Shown here in pieces: positions 18,142 through 27,800 of a stretch of 64,000 nt of DNA. The notes below the pieces were generated by a model that was given only the letters and a program-made list of their open reading frames with translations, ran no database searches and was not told the DNA's origin. The DNA comes from an uncultured Coriobacteriaceae bacterium (lineage in GTDB: Bacteria; Actinomycetota; Coriobacteriia; Coriobacteriales; Atopobiaceae). The stretch lies in the NCBI GenBank assembly GCA_902795065.1, contig CADBJR010000018.1:28535-92534 (forward strand), given 5' to 3'. Within the stretch, counting starts at the first letter, position 1. Each line of letters opens with the position of its first letter. Position numbers and translations under genes: made by a program.

Positions 18142-18205
18142 CCTGTCAAATAACCTGTCCCTTTGACAGGAACGCACCTGTCAAACAACCTGTCCCTTTG
18201 ACAGG
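18142..18205. repeat. Tandem CTGTC...GACAG repeats (2 units)
   Basis: Two 29-nt units (18142-18170 and 18177-18205) differ only at one base (AAATAAC or AAACAAC) and are separated by AACGCA. Each has CCTGTC and GACAGG ends around AACCTGTCCCTTT. They lie between the truncated GNAT and the end of the methyltransferase gene and belong to the same family as 17030-17096 and 37995-38100. Confidence 0.85.
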
Positions 18206-18210
18206 AGCGC

Positions 18211-18927
18211 CTACGCTCTGCGTAGCGTGACGGCGATGGTGTTGAGGAACTCCAGCGCCCCCGCCTCGACGGCGGCTCGGTCACCGCGCGCATACTCGTT
18301 GTCGCATGCGATCCAGTCCGCCCACGCCTCGCGTGTGCACGACATCTCATACATGTCCACGATCTCCACCCCCTCGGTCTGCTCGATCATCGCGCGCCAC
18401 CAGGCCATGTCGTGCATATAGTCGAGCTGCTCGGGCGTCCACGATGCGAGCAGGCATGCAGGCAGATCGTCATGGCAGTCGCGCACCATGCCGGGAATCG
18501 AGAACAGCAGCAGCCCGCCGTGCTTGACGAGCGGCAAAAGGCAGGCGCCCAGATACGTGGGGTCGCGTCCGAAGTAGTTGTAGGAGTCGATGCTCACCAC
18601 GGCATCGAAGAACTCCGTGGCGAAGGGCAGCGCCGTCGCGTCCGCCTTGAGCGGGACGATCTGGCGGTTGGTGAGCCCGAGGCTCTCGAAGAAGCGCATG
18701 TTGTCGCCCGGTTCGCTCCAGAGGTCGGCGGCATAGACGGTGAAGCCGTACTCACGTGCCATGAGGGCGCTCGTGATGCCCGTGCCGCTGCCCAGGTCGA
18801 GCACGACGGAGCCTGCGGCTAAATCTGCTCCATCGAGGAGCTCTTCGGCGAGCTTCAGCGGGTTGGGTCCCATGATCTTGGAGCGGACGATCGATGCGGG
18901 GAAGGTCCCGGACTTGGGGAATTCCAT
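18211..18927 (-). CDS. Class I SAM-dependent methyltransferase
   Basis: This 238-residue Rossmann-fold methyltransferase has motif I VLDLGSGTGITSALMAREYGF (about 43-63), an acidic residue after strand 2 (YAADLW), the motif around KADATALPFATEFFDAVVSIDSYNYFG and a W-rich C-terminal half. The layout resembles small-molecule methyltransferases; the substrate is unknown. The ATG at 18927 follows AGAAAGGAC. The 18928-19222 interval upstream holds no gene that I can see. Confidence 0.84.
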   Translation of the reverse strand: MEFPKSGTFPASIVRSKIMGPNPLKLAEELLDGADLAAGSVVLDLGSGTGITSALMAREYGFTVYAADLWSEPGDNMRFFESLGLTNRQIVPLKADATALPFATEFFDAVVSIDSYNYFGRDPTYLGACLLPLVKHGGLLLFSIPGMVRDCHDDLPACLLASWTPEQLDYMHDMAWWRAMIEQTEGVEIVDMYEMSCTREAWADWIACDNEYARGDRAAVEAGALEFLNTIAVTLRRA

Positions 18928-19222
18928 GGTCTTGTCCTTTCTGGAGGGTGCGGTTTCAGGCGCACGACAACCCACGCACATCGCGCTGTGGATCCGCGCC
19001 TATTCGGTTGGGCGTTCCCTACAGAACAAGGACCAAAAAGACATCCCCTTGGATGGTCGCTCGCGAAGAACCCCATGTCCTCCGCGTTGCTCCCAGCATA
19101 GCATGGGCGGAACCTTACCGACATCATGCGCCGCTTGCCGTGTCGGCCGTGCGATGGACGGTTGCGCTGCTACGCTGGATGCAACGGCAGTGCACCGCCC
19201 GAATGAGGAAAGGAGCAGGCTT

Positions 19223-19420
19223 ATGGCAACGGTTGAGGAGCTCGTCCAGCAGTATCAGACCGACCCTGCGCTGCAGAAGGAGGTCGCCGACATCCTGGCC
19301 GACGGCAAGGTCTCCATCAAGGAGTTCATGGACTTCGCCAACAAGCACGACGTGGCCATCTCCATCACCGAGCTGCCCAAGTACGTGGAGCAGGCAAAGC
19401 AGCTGGGATTCATCGGCTAG
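19223..19420 (+). CDS. 65-residue small protein, weak Nif11-like resemblance
   Basis: AAAGGAGC precedes the ATG. The protein is acidic, helical and Cys-free: it begins MATVEELVQQYQTDPALQKE, has FMDFANKHDVAISITELPKY in the middle and ends FIG. The pattern DPALQ...FANKH.VAISITEL recalls Nif11-type leader domains, but there is no Gly-Gly cleavage motif and no core peptide. A stand-alone small protein is more likely than a RiPP precursor. The convergent zincin gene ends inside its stop region. Confidence 0.65.
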   Translation: MATVEELVQQYQTDPALQKEVADILADGKVSIKEFMDFANKHDVAISITELPKYVEQAKQLGFIG

Positions 19421-20286
19421 AAGCCGATCAGGGGATCGCGTTTGAGATCCAGCAGGAAGGCGAACGGATCATTCGGAGGCTCGCACACCGTGCGGGCCTC
19501 GATTTTCTCGAGTGCGCCGTATACCTCTGCGGCGATCGCATCGATGCGGGGCGGCTGCGCCTCATCGAGATACTCGCTGAGCCTGCCGTCTGAGAAGCCC
19601 TCGGCCGTGACGCCGAGGAAGCGTCCTGCGAGGGCTGCATCGTATCGTCCGGTCGCGCAGAGCAGGCCCGTGACGTCGGCCGTGACCTCGTCCCAGACCG
19701 GCAGCACATCCTCGGGCATCAAGCGCCGGCAGACGACATGCGCGCACTCATGGTGGAGGCGCACCTCGCGCGAGACGTGCAGCCACTCCGCCTCATCGTA
19801 GGGCGTCTCATCTGCGGAGACGTTGCTGTACGGCCCCTCCGAGATCACGATGAGCTCGCTTCTGAACGCTCCGGGCTGCTTGGCGAGACGTGCGAACTCC
19901 GCAGGCCAGTCATCGCCGCCCGTGGCACGATACGTCGCCTTCGCCGCGGCGACCTTCCCCCAATCCACAAGCCCGCGGTACGTGATGGCGCCGACGGTGC
20001 GTGCGATGGGGTTGGGGCTGGACTTGTGGCCGACGATTTGCAGGAACGTCTCGAAATCGGCACGCTCCTTCAGGAACAGGACCTCGACGGGACCCGCCGG
20101 GGTATCCACCTCGCGCAGCTCGTCCTCGGGGGTGGTGATGAAGTGGTCGAGCGTCGCCCCGTCGGGCTCGATTCCAAAGGCCGCAGCCCTGCGATGGATG
20201 TCCTGGGCTCCTTCCGCAGGAGCGACGTAGAGCTGCGGGAAGCGCTGCGCAAGCGCCTCGAGCGCCTCTTTCCCATTCGCATGCAC
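19417..20286 (-). CDS. Predicted zincin-like metalloprotein (HExxH)
   Basis: I do not recognise a named family for this 289-residue soluble protein. It contains REVRLHHECAHVVCRRLMP (an HExxH zinc site) followed about 15 residues later by WDEVTADVTGLL, where an acidic third ligand would fit. Together these suggest a gluzincin-like fold with a zinc site. There is no signal peptide. The gene ends 4 nt into the convergent small gene. The MATE exporter gene lies just upstream on the same strand (22-nt gap), so the two may be co-transcribed. Confidence 0.6.
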   Translation of the reverse strand: MHANGKEALEALAQRFPQLYVAPAEGAQDIHRRAAAFGIEPDGATLDHFITTPEDELREVDTPAGPVEVLFLKERADFETFLQIVGHKSSPNPIARTVGAITYRGLVDWGKVAAAKATYRATGGDDWPAEFARLAKQPGAFRSELIVISEGPYSNVSADETPYDEAEWLHVSREVRLHHECAHVVCRRLMPEDVLPVWDEVTADVTGLLCATGRYDAALAGRFLGVTAEGFSDGRLSEYLDEAQPPRIDAIAAEVYGALEKIEARTVCEPPNDPFAFLLDLKRDPLIGF

Positions 20287-20308
20287 GGTCCAGCACCTCC
20301 TCGATCGA

Positions 20309-21685
20309 CTATTCCATGCTCAGCCGGTGGTCGAGCCAGCGGTCGCGCAGCAGGCGTACGAGGAAGAGCACGCCGCGGAAGCACAGCTCGCCCGCCATGA
20401 CCACCCAGACTCCCACGAGTCCCCAGCGCGGGGCGGCGATCGTGGCGAGGGTGATGCGGACGCCCCACATGCTCACGAGCGAGAAGATGCTGGGCACGAG
20501 CGTGTCGCCAGCGCCGCGCGCGAACGCCTCGATGCGCAGCACCGTCACGCCGAGCTCCTGCACGGCGATGTCGGGCGTGAGCATGGCCATGATCGGCGGC
20601 GCGGCGACGTACATGAGCACGCCCATGATGGCCATGACGCCCATGCCGAGCAAGGTGGAGAGGCGCGAGAACGACCGAGCGACGTCCTTGCGCTCAGCTC
20701 CCACCGCCTGGCCCACGAGCGTGGTGGCGGCTGCGCCGATGCCGAAGCCGGGCATGTAGCACACGGCCTCGACCGTTATGGCAAGCGAGTTGGCAGCTAC
20801 GGCGACCACGCCGAGCGGGGCGACGATGGCGGTGATGACCACGTAGGCGCTCTGCGTCACGATGCGCTCGATGAACAAGGGCCAGGTGATGCGCCACGCG
20901 GGGACGAGCGTCGACCGCTGGGGCATCCAGATACCGCCAGGCCTCAGCGCGAGCCGTTCGGAGCGCGTGCAGGAGAACCAGATGAGCAGCGCTGCCGTGA
21001 CGGCCTGCGCGATGAGCGTGCCGTATGCGGCGCCCGCGATGCCGAGGCCCATGCCCGGCACGGGAAGCTCGAGCGCTCCGATCGCGAGCACCGGCCCCTC
21101 ATGGATGAGCACGGCGTTCAGGCAGACGTTGAGCGCGCACGACAGCACGTTGAGCAGCGACGGCGTGCGCATGTCTCCGCTGCACTGGAGCATGCCCGTG
21201 CCGAGGCGCGCGATGGAGATGGGGATGAGCGAGAACGAGCAGATGAGGAAATACCGGGAGGCGTCCTCGTGGAGCGAGGGGTCGCCGCGCAGCCAGACGG
21301 GGAGGGAGCCGGAGATGGCGATGCCGGTCGCCGCGAAGACGAGGCCGAGCACGCCGATCGTCACCATGGCCTGGCGGAAGACGTTGCGCGCCTCCATGTC
21401 GCGGCCGGCGCCGATGAGCTGGGCGACCTGCACGGTGAAGCCCGCGCCGGCGCACATGGCGAGGCCGTTGAGCATCCAGAGGGTCGACTCGACGAGTCCG
21501 ATCGATGCGGTGGCATGCGCGCCGAGGCTGCCCACCATCGCGGCGTCGATGTACTGCATGAGGGTGGTCGAGAGCTCCGCCAGGATGGCGGGGGCGGAGA
21601 GCGCCAGCACGATGAGCGCCATCCTGCCGCGGCTGGGCGTCTCCCCCTCGCGGAGGGCATCGATATCGAACGCGTACGAGGACAT
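20309..21685 (-). CDS. MATE family efflux transporter
   Basis: This 458-residue integral membrane protein has about twelve hydrophobic segments in two similar halves. LSAPAILAELSTTLMQYIDAAMVGSLG at the start and GFGIGAAATTLVGQAVGAERKDVA in the second half are typical of MatE transporters, which export drugs or metabolites with Na+ or H+ exchange. The substrate is unknown. The gene lies 10 nt downstream of the 226-residue protein on the same strand and is probably co-transcribed with it. Confidence 0.92.
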   Translation of the reverse strand: MSSYAFDIDALREGETPSRGRMALIVLALSAPAILAELSTTLMQYIDAAMVGSLGAHATASIGLVESTLWMLNGLAMCAGAGFTVQVAQLIGAGRDMEARNVFRQAMVTIGVLGLVFAATGIAISGSLPVWLRGDPSLHEDASRYFLICSFSLIPISIARLGTGMLQCSGDMRTPSLLNVLSCALNVCLNAVLIHEGPVLAIGALELPVPGMGLGIAGAAYGTLIAQAVTAALLIWFSCTRSERLALRPGGIWMPQRSTLVPAWRITWPLFIERIVTQSAYVVITAIVAPLGVVAVAANSLAITVEAVCYMPGFGIGAAATTLVGQAVGAERKDVARSFSRLSTLLGMGVMAIMGVLMYVAAPPIMAMLTPDIAVQELGVTVLRIEAFARGAGDTLVPSIFSLVSMWGVRITLATIAAPRWGLVGVWVVMAGELCFRGVLFLVRLLRDRWLDHRLSME

Positions 21686-21695
21686 CGATCGGACC

Positions 21696-22376
21696 TTATG
21701 CGTCCTTCATCCCGTACATGGCGCCCACGATCAGGCGGCGTGCCGTCTCGGCGCCGAAGAGCTTGGTGACCTGATCGACGGCGGGACCGCCCTGGGAGAA
21801 GAGCGTCTCGGCGAACGTGCGGACCTTCTCCGCCTTGGCGTCGGCATCGCAGGCGAGCGCCTCGGCGAGCTGGGCGACGAAGGCATCGATGTTGTCCTGC
21901 GTCATGGCAGAGAGGCGCTCGGTGAGCTTCCTGCCCGTCTTGCGGCACGAGCAGGAGTAGAGGATCGAGTCGTACCAGTGGGTCGCAGTGCTCTCCCCGT
22001 TGGGGACATCGCCGTAACGGTCGAGGATCTCGTGGAAGTGCGCCTGGCTCGCATGCGGCCACGGCTCGAGCTGCGTGTCGTAGAACTCGACCATCTGCGT
22101 CTCGGTTCCCGCTGCGTTCACCCAGTCGGCGTTGAAGAGGGGCAGGTCGACCTGCGTCGGAGCGATGACGACGGTCTCCATGCGCATGAGGCCGAGAAAC
22201 GCCTTCATCTTCATGATGCAGAGATGCCCGATGCCCTCGATCTCCCACGCCTCGGTGTCGAAGGCCATGCCGCCCTTCTTGAGATGGGCGTCCTGTCCGA
22301 GATCCACCTTGTGGAGCTTGAAGGAGCGCGTCAGCGCGGAAAGAGCCTGGACCTCGAGGCTGGTGTGCTTGTCCAT
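21696..22376 (-). CDS. Conserved protein of unknown function
   Basis: The 226-residue soluble protein is not one that I recognise. It contains a Trp/Phe-rich central stretch (QVDLPLFNADWVNAAG, MVEFYDTQLEPWP), a CSCR pair and a helical C-terminus. The central pattern weakly recalls bilin-reductase-like folds, but this is only an impression. The start at 22376 follows TCGGAGGT; the longer frame adds residues without a site. It is upstream of the MATE gene and may make or modify its substrate. Confidence 0.55.
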   Translation of the reverse strand: MDKHTSLEVQALSALTRSFKLHKVDLGQDAHLKKGGMAFDTEAWEIEGIGHLCIMKMKAFLGLMRMETVVIAPTQVDLPLFNADWVNAAGTETQMVEFYDTQLEPWPHASQAHFHEILDRYGDVPNGESTATHWYDSILYSCSCRKTGRKLTERLSAMTQDNIDAFVAQLAEALACDADAKAEKVRTFAETLFSQGGPAVDQVTKLFGAETARRLIVGAMYGMKDA

Positions 22377-22593
22377 CGATACCTCCGAAACGGTTGAGAT
22401 TCTTTGCTGCGGCATTTCAGTCTAGCATCATTGAGCAGTCAGAATACCAGCAGACTGGTGCGCGGAAACGAGAATCTCCCTGCTCTCGGAACAGCCGTGG
22501 AGCCCTTGCCCGCTACGTCTTCCTGAACAGGAGCAGGAGATGAACATATAGACTGATGTCGATGACCGTCCGGCGATTGATGCGGAGCAATAG

Positions 22594-23145
22594 ATGGAAG
22601 CTGGCGATAGGAAGCAGGCGCATGTAGAGCTCGTTCCGCTCGCAGATGACGACCGCGAGCAGTTCGTGCGCGACAATCAGGAGGCGTTCAATTACGGTGC
22701 CCTCGAGGAGTTCGAATGCCGCGATGACACCTTCGAGGAAGATGGCCAGATCATCTCGCGCGAGACGATTCTGGAGTCCATCGCCGGGGGCGAAGCCTAC
22801 CGCATCGTTGCAGATGGCGAGGTTGCAGGCGGCGTGGTCGTGCGGGTGGAGGGCGATCGAGGAGACCTCGAGCTGCTGTTCGTCTCGCCGCACATCCACA
22901 GCCACGGCGTGGGGCAGGCGGCGTGGTGGAAGATCGAGCAGCTCTACCCCGATGTTCGTGTGTGGGAGCTCGTCACCCCGTACTTCGAGACGCGCAACAT
23001 CCACTTCTATGTCAACAAGCTGGGTTTCCACATCGTGGAGTTCTACAACTCCCGTCATCCCGACCCCAACGACCCCGACGGATATGGTGGGGGCGATGAC
23101 GTCCACGACGGCATGTTCCGCTTCGAGAAGGTCATCCGGCGGTAG
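22594..23145 (+). CDS. GNAT family N-acetyltransferase
   Basis: The 183-residue protein has the GNAT core LELLFVSPHIHSHGVGQAAWWKIEQLYPDV followed by WELVTPYFETRNIHFYVNKLGFHIVEFY, the standard beta-4/alpha-3 and C-terminal region. A His-rich loop replaces the more usual R/QxxGxG, with GVGQA at the acetyl-CoA turn. The substrate is unknown. It stands alone with about 200 nt of non-coding sequence on each side. Confidence 0.82.
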   Translation: MEAGDRKQAHVELVPLADDDREQFVRDNQEAFNYGALEEFECRDDTFEEDGQIISRETILESIAGGEAYRIVADGEVAGGVVVRVEGDRGDLELLFVSPHIHSHGVGQAAWWKIEQLYPDVRVWELVTPYFETRNIHFYVNKLGFHIVEFYNSRHPDPNDPDGYGGGDDVHDGMFRFEKVIRR

Positions 23146-23384
23146 GGGAATGATCGGTCACGTCATCGGTTGAGGGCTCGGTTCATATGCGGTTCATGGT
23201 TCAGCGCATGCCGAGAAGACAGTCCGAAATATGGCTGAAATCTGTGTTTTCCCAGCTCAGAGGCTCAACTCACACGACCTTCACAATGCACCCGAATGAA
23301 CTGTCCAACCTGCGCGGTTCAGCATAGACTCCCAATCGTCGAAATCCGCAGGGCGCGTTGCGCCGATCGTCGAAGGGGGTTCCT

Positions 23385-23567
23385 ATGGATGCCATCACCG
23401 CCAACATCTCTCAGCTCATCGTCCGCCTGGGTTCGCTCGTCACCGTCGACGAGGCCGAAGCCGCCAAGCGCGCCGAGCGCTGCCGTTACCTCGGCCACGT
23501 GCCCTACCGCGTGCCCTACCGCGTGCCCAAGCTCACCGCGCAGGACAAGGCCCGCATCATCGGCTAA
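23385..23567 (+). CDS. 60-residue small protein with VPYR tandem repeat
   Basis: A strong AAGGGGG site precedes ATG, and a terminator follows 24 nt after the stop, so this is a complete small transcription unit. The N-terminal 30 residues are acidic and helical. The middle reads YLGHVPYRVPYRVPKL, where the 12-nt unit GTGCCCTACCGC is duplicated exactly. The C-terminus is KARIIG. I do not recognise a family. No modification enzyme or exporter is adjacent, so a RiPP role is unsupported. Confidence 0.65.
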   Translation: MDAITANISQLIVRLGSLVTVDEAEAAKRAERCRYLGHVPYRVPYRVPKLTAQDKARIIG

Positions 23568-23591
23568 CCTCCTTTCCTTCCCCCTCTCCTT

Positions 23592-23623
23592 CCGCCCGCC
23601 GGCCTCTCCCGACGGGCGGTTTT
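23592..23623 (+). terminator. Intrinsic terminator after the 60-residue gene
   Basis: Stem CCGCCCG/CGGGCGG (23592-23598 with 23613-23619) followed by TTTT. Confidence 0.65.
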
Positions 23624-23716
23624 CTGTTGCGGAGTATTCGAGGAACCTCTCGCGGAGAGGGATGGGCGGCGGCCATCTCGCGTACAACAGATGAGGGCAT
23701 CTTCGAAGGAGGACCG

Positions 23717-24799
23717 GTGAAGCTGAAGGCTCTGAAACGCGTGGGCAAGGCCATAGCGCATGCCGTCGAGGCGGCGCCTCTGGCGACCGTGGGCTCATGG
23801 TATGCCTACGCCGCCTCCGCAGATCCCGACCGCCTGCCCTACGACCTCTCCTTCGTGCGCACCTCGGTGAGCGTCGTCGGATCGGCCCTCACGGCGTGGC
23901 TCGCCGCGCGCCGATCCAAGGCCGCGCTTCCCGCGGGTCTGGCGACCGTCGCCGTGACGGGCGTTCTCAGCGCCATCCAGGTCAGGCGCCACGGGAAGTA
24001 CGTCACCTCGGCATGGCCCGAGGGCGCCGTCCGCGAGAAGGTCTTCAACGACGTGCTCCCCGCAGTGCACGCGGGGCTCGGTGCCGCGGCCGTCGGCGGG
24101 CTCGTCGCCGGCGCCCCGATCCTCGCGGATCGCGCGAAGGCGATGGTCCCGCAGGCCGTCAAGGACCGCTGGCCCGCATTCAGGCGGCTCGGCCTTTACT
24201 ACATGGTGTTCTCGCTCATCGGGCACTGGGCGGAGATCGGCTTCGTCACCGCGATCAAGTACGGGCTCGTCGGTGGCGAGTACGACCGCTCGAACCACAT
24301 GCTCTTCGACCAGTGGCTCTTCCCGTTCCCCGCGGAGGGCTCCGCCGCCGTGCTCATGGCGTTCCTCCTGCATCCGGCGAAGATCGCCATCCACGAGCGC
24401 GCCAAGAACCTCTCGGAGCGCGGGCTCATCCACGAGGGCGCCGTGCTTCCCCTCGCGGTAGGCGCCTCGTTCCTTCTGAACCAGGTCATCTGCACCGCCA
24501 TCGACTACACGACCGGCATGGTCGCCAACCGCAACTACGAGCTGTGGGACTACCGCGGCATGCCCTTCAACTTCCAGGGGCAGATCTGCCTGCAGAACTC
24601 GCTCTTCTACACCACCATCGCGACGCTCGCCGCGTGGGGGTTCTTCCCGGCCATGGATGCCGGCATGGCGTCCGCCAGCACTGAGAAGCTCGATGGCGCC
24701 TTCGTGGGGCTGGGATCGTTCTACCTCATGCTCCTGCTCATCTACCATGTGCTCCCACCGGGCTCGGGTCAGGGAACCATCTGGGACGACAAGGCTTAG
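23717..24799 (+). CDS. Putative ABC-transporter type IV membrane protein (CmpB family)
   Basis: The 360-residue membrane protein has several hydrophobic segments. It ends with the hallmark of the PF06541 family: NYELWDYRGMPFNFQGQICL followed by hydrophobic helices. An earlier segment (LIGHWAEIGFVTAIKYGLVGGEYDRSN) fits the family too. These proteins are called ABC-transporter-like permeases, but the function is unknown and no ATPase is adjacent. GTG at 23717 is the start because AAGGAGGA lies 6 nt upstream; the longer frame is not conserved in character. Confidence 0.75.
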   Translation: MKLKALKRVGKAIAHAVEAAPLATVGSWYAYAASADPDRLPYDLSFVRTSVSVVGSALTAWLAARRSKAALPAGLATVAVTGVLSAIQVRRHGKYVTSAWPEGAVREKVFNDVLPAVHAGLGAAAVGGLVAGAPILADRAKAMVPQAVKDRWPAFRRLGLYYMVFSLIGHWAEIGFVTAIKYGLVGGEYDRSNHMLFDQWLFPFPAEGSAAVLMAFLLHPAKIAIHERAKNLSERGLIHEGAVLPLAVGASFLLNQVICTAIDYTTGMVANRNYELWDYRGMPFNFQGQICLQNSLFYTTIATLAAWGFFPAMDAGMASASTEKLDGAFVGLGSFYLMLLLIYHVLPPGSGQGTIWDDKA

Positions 24800-24880
24800 C
24801 GGAAAAGATAGAGGGCGAAATCCCCGCGTGCATCTGATACGGTTGAACGGATGGACCGTACGGTACGAGGAGGATGGACC

Positions 24881-27800
24881 ATGGCCTGCGCTGTCTGCGG
24901 AAGCGAGCTGATCGCCGACGCCGTGTACTGCCCGCACTGCGGAACCGCCGTCGAGGGAGCCGTCGAGTGCGAGGACTTCGCCTACGAGGCGTTCATCAGC
25001 TACCGTCACCTCGAAACCGACCGCAAGGCGGCCATGAAGCTGCAGAAGGCGATCGAGGGCTATCGGATCCCCAAGCAGCTGCAGGAGCAGGCGGGCAGAG
25101 CGCGTCTGGGCAAGTGCTTCCGCGATGAGGACGAGCTGCCCACGTCCGCCTCGCTCTCCGAGCAGATCGAGGACGCCCTCAAGCGCTCGCGCTTCCTGAT
25201 CGTCGTCTGCACGCCCCAGACCCGCGAGAGCCTGTGGGTCATGCGCGAGGTCGAGACGTTCGCCTCCTACCATGGCCGCGACCGCATCCTCATCGCGCTT
25301 GCCGACGGCGAGCCTGGCGAGAGCTTCCCGCCCCTCATCCTCTCCCGCCTCATCGCAGGGGAGGGCGGTGTCGTGGAGGAGCCCTCCGAGCCGATCGGAG
25401 CGGATCTGCGCGACCTCTCGCGCAAGAAGTTCGATGTCGAGAAGCTCCGCATCATATCGACCCTCATCGGTTGCAGCTTCGACGACCTCCGCCAGCGTGC
25501 CCGCACGCGCCGCACCCGCATCATCGCGACCATCTCCGCCGCCATCACCGCCATCTCGACGGGATTCGGCAGCTTCGCCACCTACCAGCAGCACAGGATC
25601 GAGGAGAGCTACGAGCAGATCCAGGTCGAGCAGTCGGAATTCCTCGCGCGGGAGTCGGGGGAGCTGCTCGCATCGGGTGACCGCTACCAGGCCGTGCAGG
25701 TCGCGCTCTCCGCGCTTCCCCTCCTCTCGGCCAGTCCCGACCGGCCGTTCGTGCCCTCGGCTCAGCTGGCGCTCGAGCAGTCCCTCGGCATCTATCCCGG
25801 ACCCTCGGATTGGGCGCCCCTCTATTCCCAGACCGGTCTTGCAGACCGTAGCCTCGATGCCGCCTTCTCGAGCAACGGGGAAGGCCTCGAGGCGGTGTTC
25901 ACCGACGATGCCTCCCTCGAGGTCCGCGAATCCGTCACCGGCAACATCGTGAACCGGATCGACGTCGAGGGGCAGCTCGGTACGAGGATCTCCTCATCGA
26001 CCGTGTACGCTGCGGTCGAGTTCGCCGGCGATGACGTGCTCGTCGTGCTCAACGGGGTCATCGGCTGCTTCGACGCCGAAGGCGGCGAGCTGCTCTGGAA
26101 GCAGGAGATCGAGGGCATCTCGTACAGCGACTGCTCTCTGGCGGTCTCTCCCGATGGGACTCGCGCGGCGGTGTCCGTGGAGTTCGTGGTGGGGAGGGAC
26201 AAGCTGCCCGTCCTCGTGATCGACGTGGCGAGCGGCAAGACCGTGCAGACCATCGACCTTCCCGGATTCGCCACGTTGGGATTGGAGGCGTCCTCGTTCT
26301 ACGAGGATCCGGTCGTCGCGTTCTCCCCGGATGGGGAGCATCTCGCCGTGGGAACGTGGGGCAGGCTCTTCTGGATCGACCTCGAGACGGGAACGTTCGA
26401 GCAGCGCACGCTGCACTTCGATTCCGCCTACACCATCTCGTTCGTCGACGGCCTCATCGCGGTGTTCGCGCGCGACAGCGCGGGGCTGTACACCAAGATG
26501 CCCATGAGCCTCGAGGTGTTCGATGCCGAATCGCTTGCGCTCCTCTGGGAACGCGACAAGGTCTATGAGGCGAACTACAACCTCGAGATCGGAGGGGACT
26601 ACTACACCACCTGCGGCGCCTACGGGACCTGGAGCTACTACGGCGGCGATGATACGCAGTTCGTCGTGCTATTCGCGAACGAGCTGCTCCTGCTCGACGA
26701 GAAGACGGGCGAGGAGGTCCTCTCGATCCCGAGCGCATCGGGATATCTTGATTGTCTGGTCACCGAGGCGCGCGGCAAGCAGCGCATCTTCGCCACGATG
26801 TCCGACGGCACCGTGATCTGCCGCCGCCCGTTCGAGAGCAACGACGGCAAGGGCGGCAGCGTATCCGACACCGTGCTGTTCGACCGCTTCCCCCACTACA
26901 GCGACCTGTACGAGATCGAGGGGCGCGTGTACTGCTCGGAATGGACCGCCATCGCCGACAAGCGCGTGGTGTACCGGTTCTTCACGCCCGACGATCTCGT
27001 CGAGTCATACACGTTCTCGGGTGCAACCACCAACGACCTCATGGACTTCTCGTGGACCGATCCGGTCCTCGCGCTGCGCACCAAGACGGGCATCATCCTC
27101 GTCGACGGCGAGACGATGAAGGTGCGCGCCATCGTGCCCTACGAGCGCATGCACGGGCTCGATACCCAGTACCTCAGCTCGATGGGATCCATGCTCGACA
27201 GCGCGGGCAACGTCTTCCTGCTGGGTGACCTCCGCGTTGGCGATGGCGGCACGGAGGGGTCCGTCATCTACCGCATCGACGGTGCGGACGGCTCTGCGAC
27301 GGAGCTCGCGACGTTCGATCCCGGCCTCTCCGTCGAGCTGGTCGACTTCATCGATACCCCCGCGGGTGCGGTCGGCCTCGTCGTTCAGGAGACCGGATTC
27401 TCCGAGAGCTTCGTCGAGGTCATCCCCCTCGGCGAGGTCGAGCCGTTGCGCGTCGCCATCCCCCGGTCCACCAAGGTGTGGTTCGCGGGCGAGCGGATCA
27501 TCTGCTTCTCGAATCAGAGCACTGCAGAGCACGCGTTCACGCTTATCGACGCCCTGACGGGGGAGGAGCTCGAGACCGACCTCGCGAACTATGCGATGCC
27601 CATCGATGCCGTCTCGCGCAGGTGCGCATCTATCTCGCCCGATGGGCTGTTCTTCGCGGTCTCCTGCTCGGACGGCGCGCTGAGGATGTTCGATACGGTC
27701 ACGGGCACGATGGTCTGGGAGACCTTCGACGCGCCTTCGTCCATCCAGTTCCTGAAGCTCGCGCTCGGCGGCAACGTCTTCATCCAGGATGGGTTCGGGC

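Noticed and set aside
19223..19420. RiPP precursor
   Set aside because: There is no cleavage motif, core region or modification enzyme nearby.
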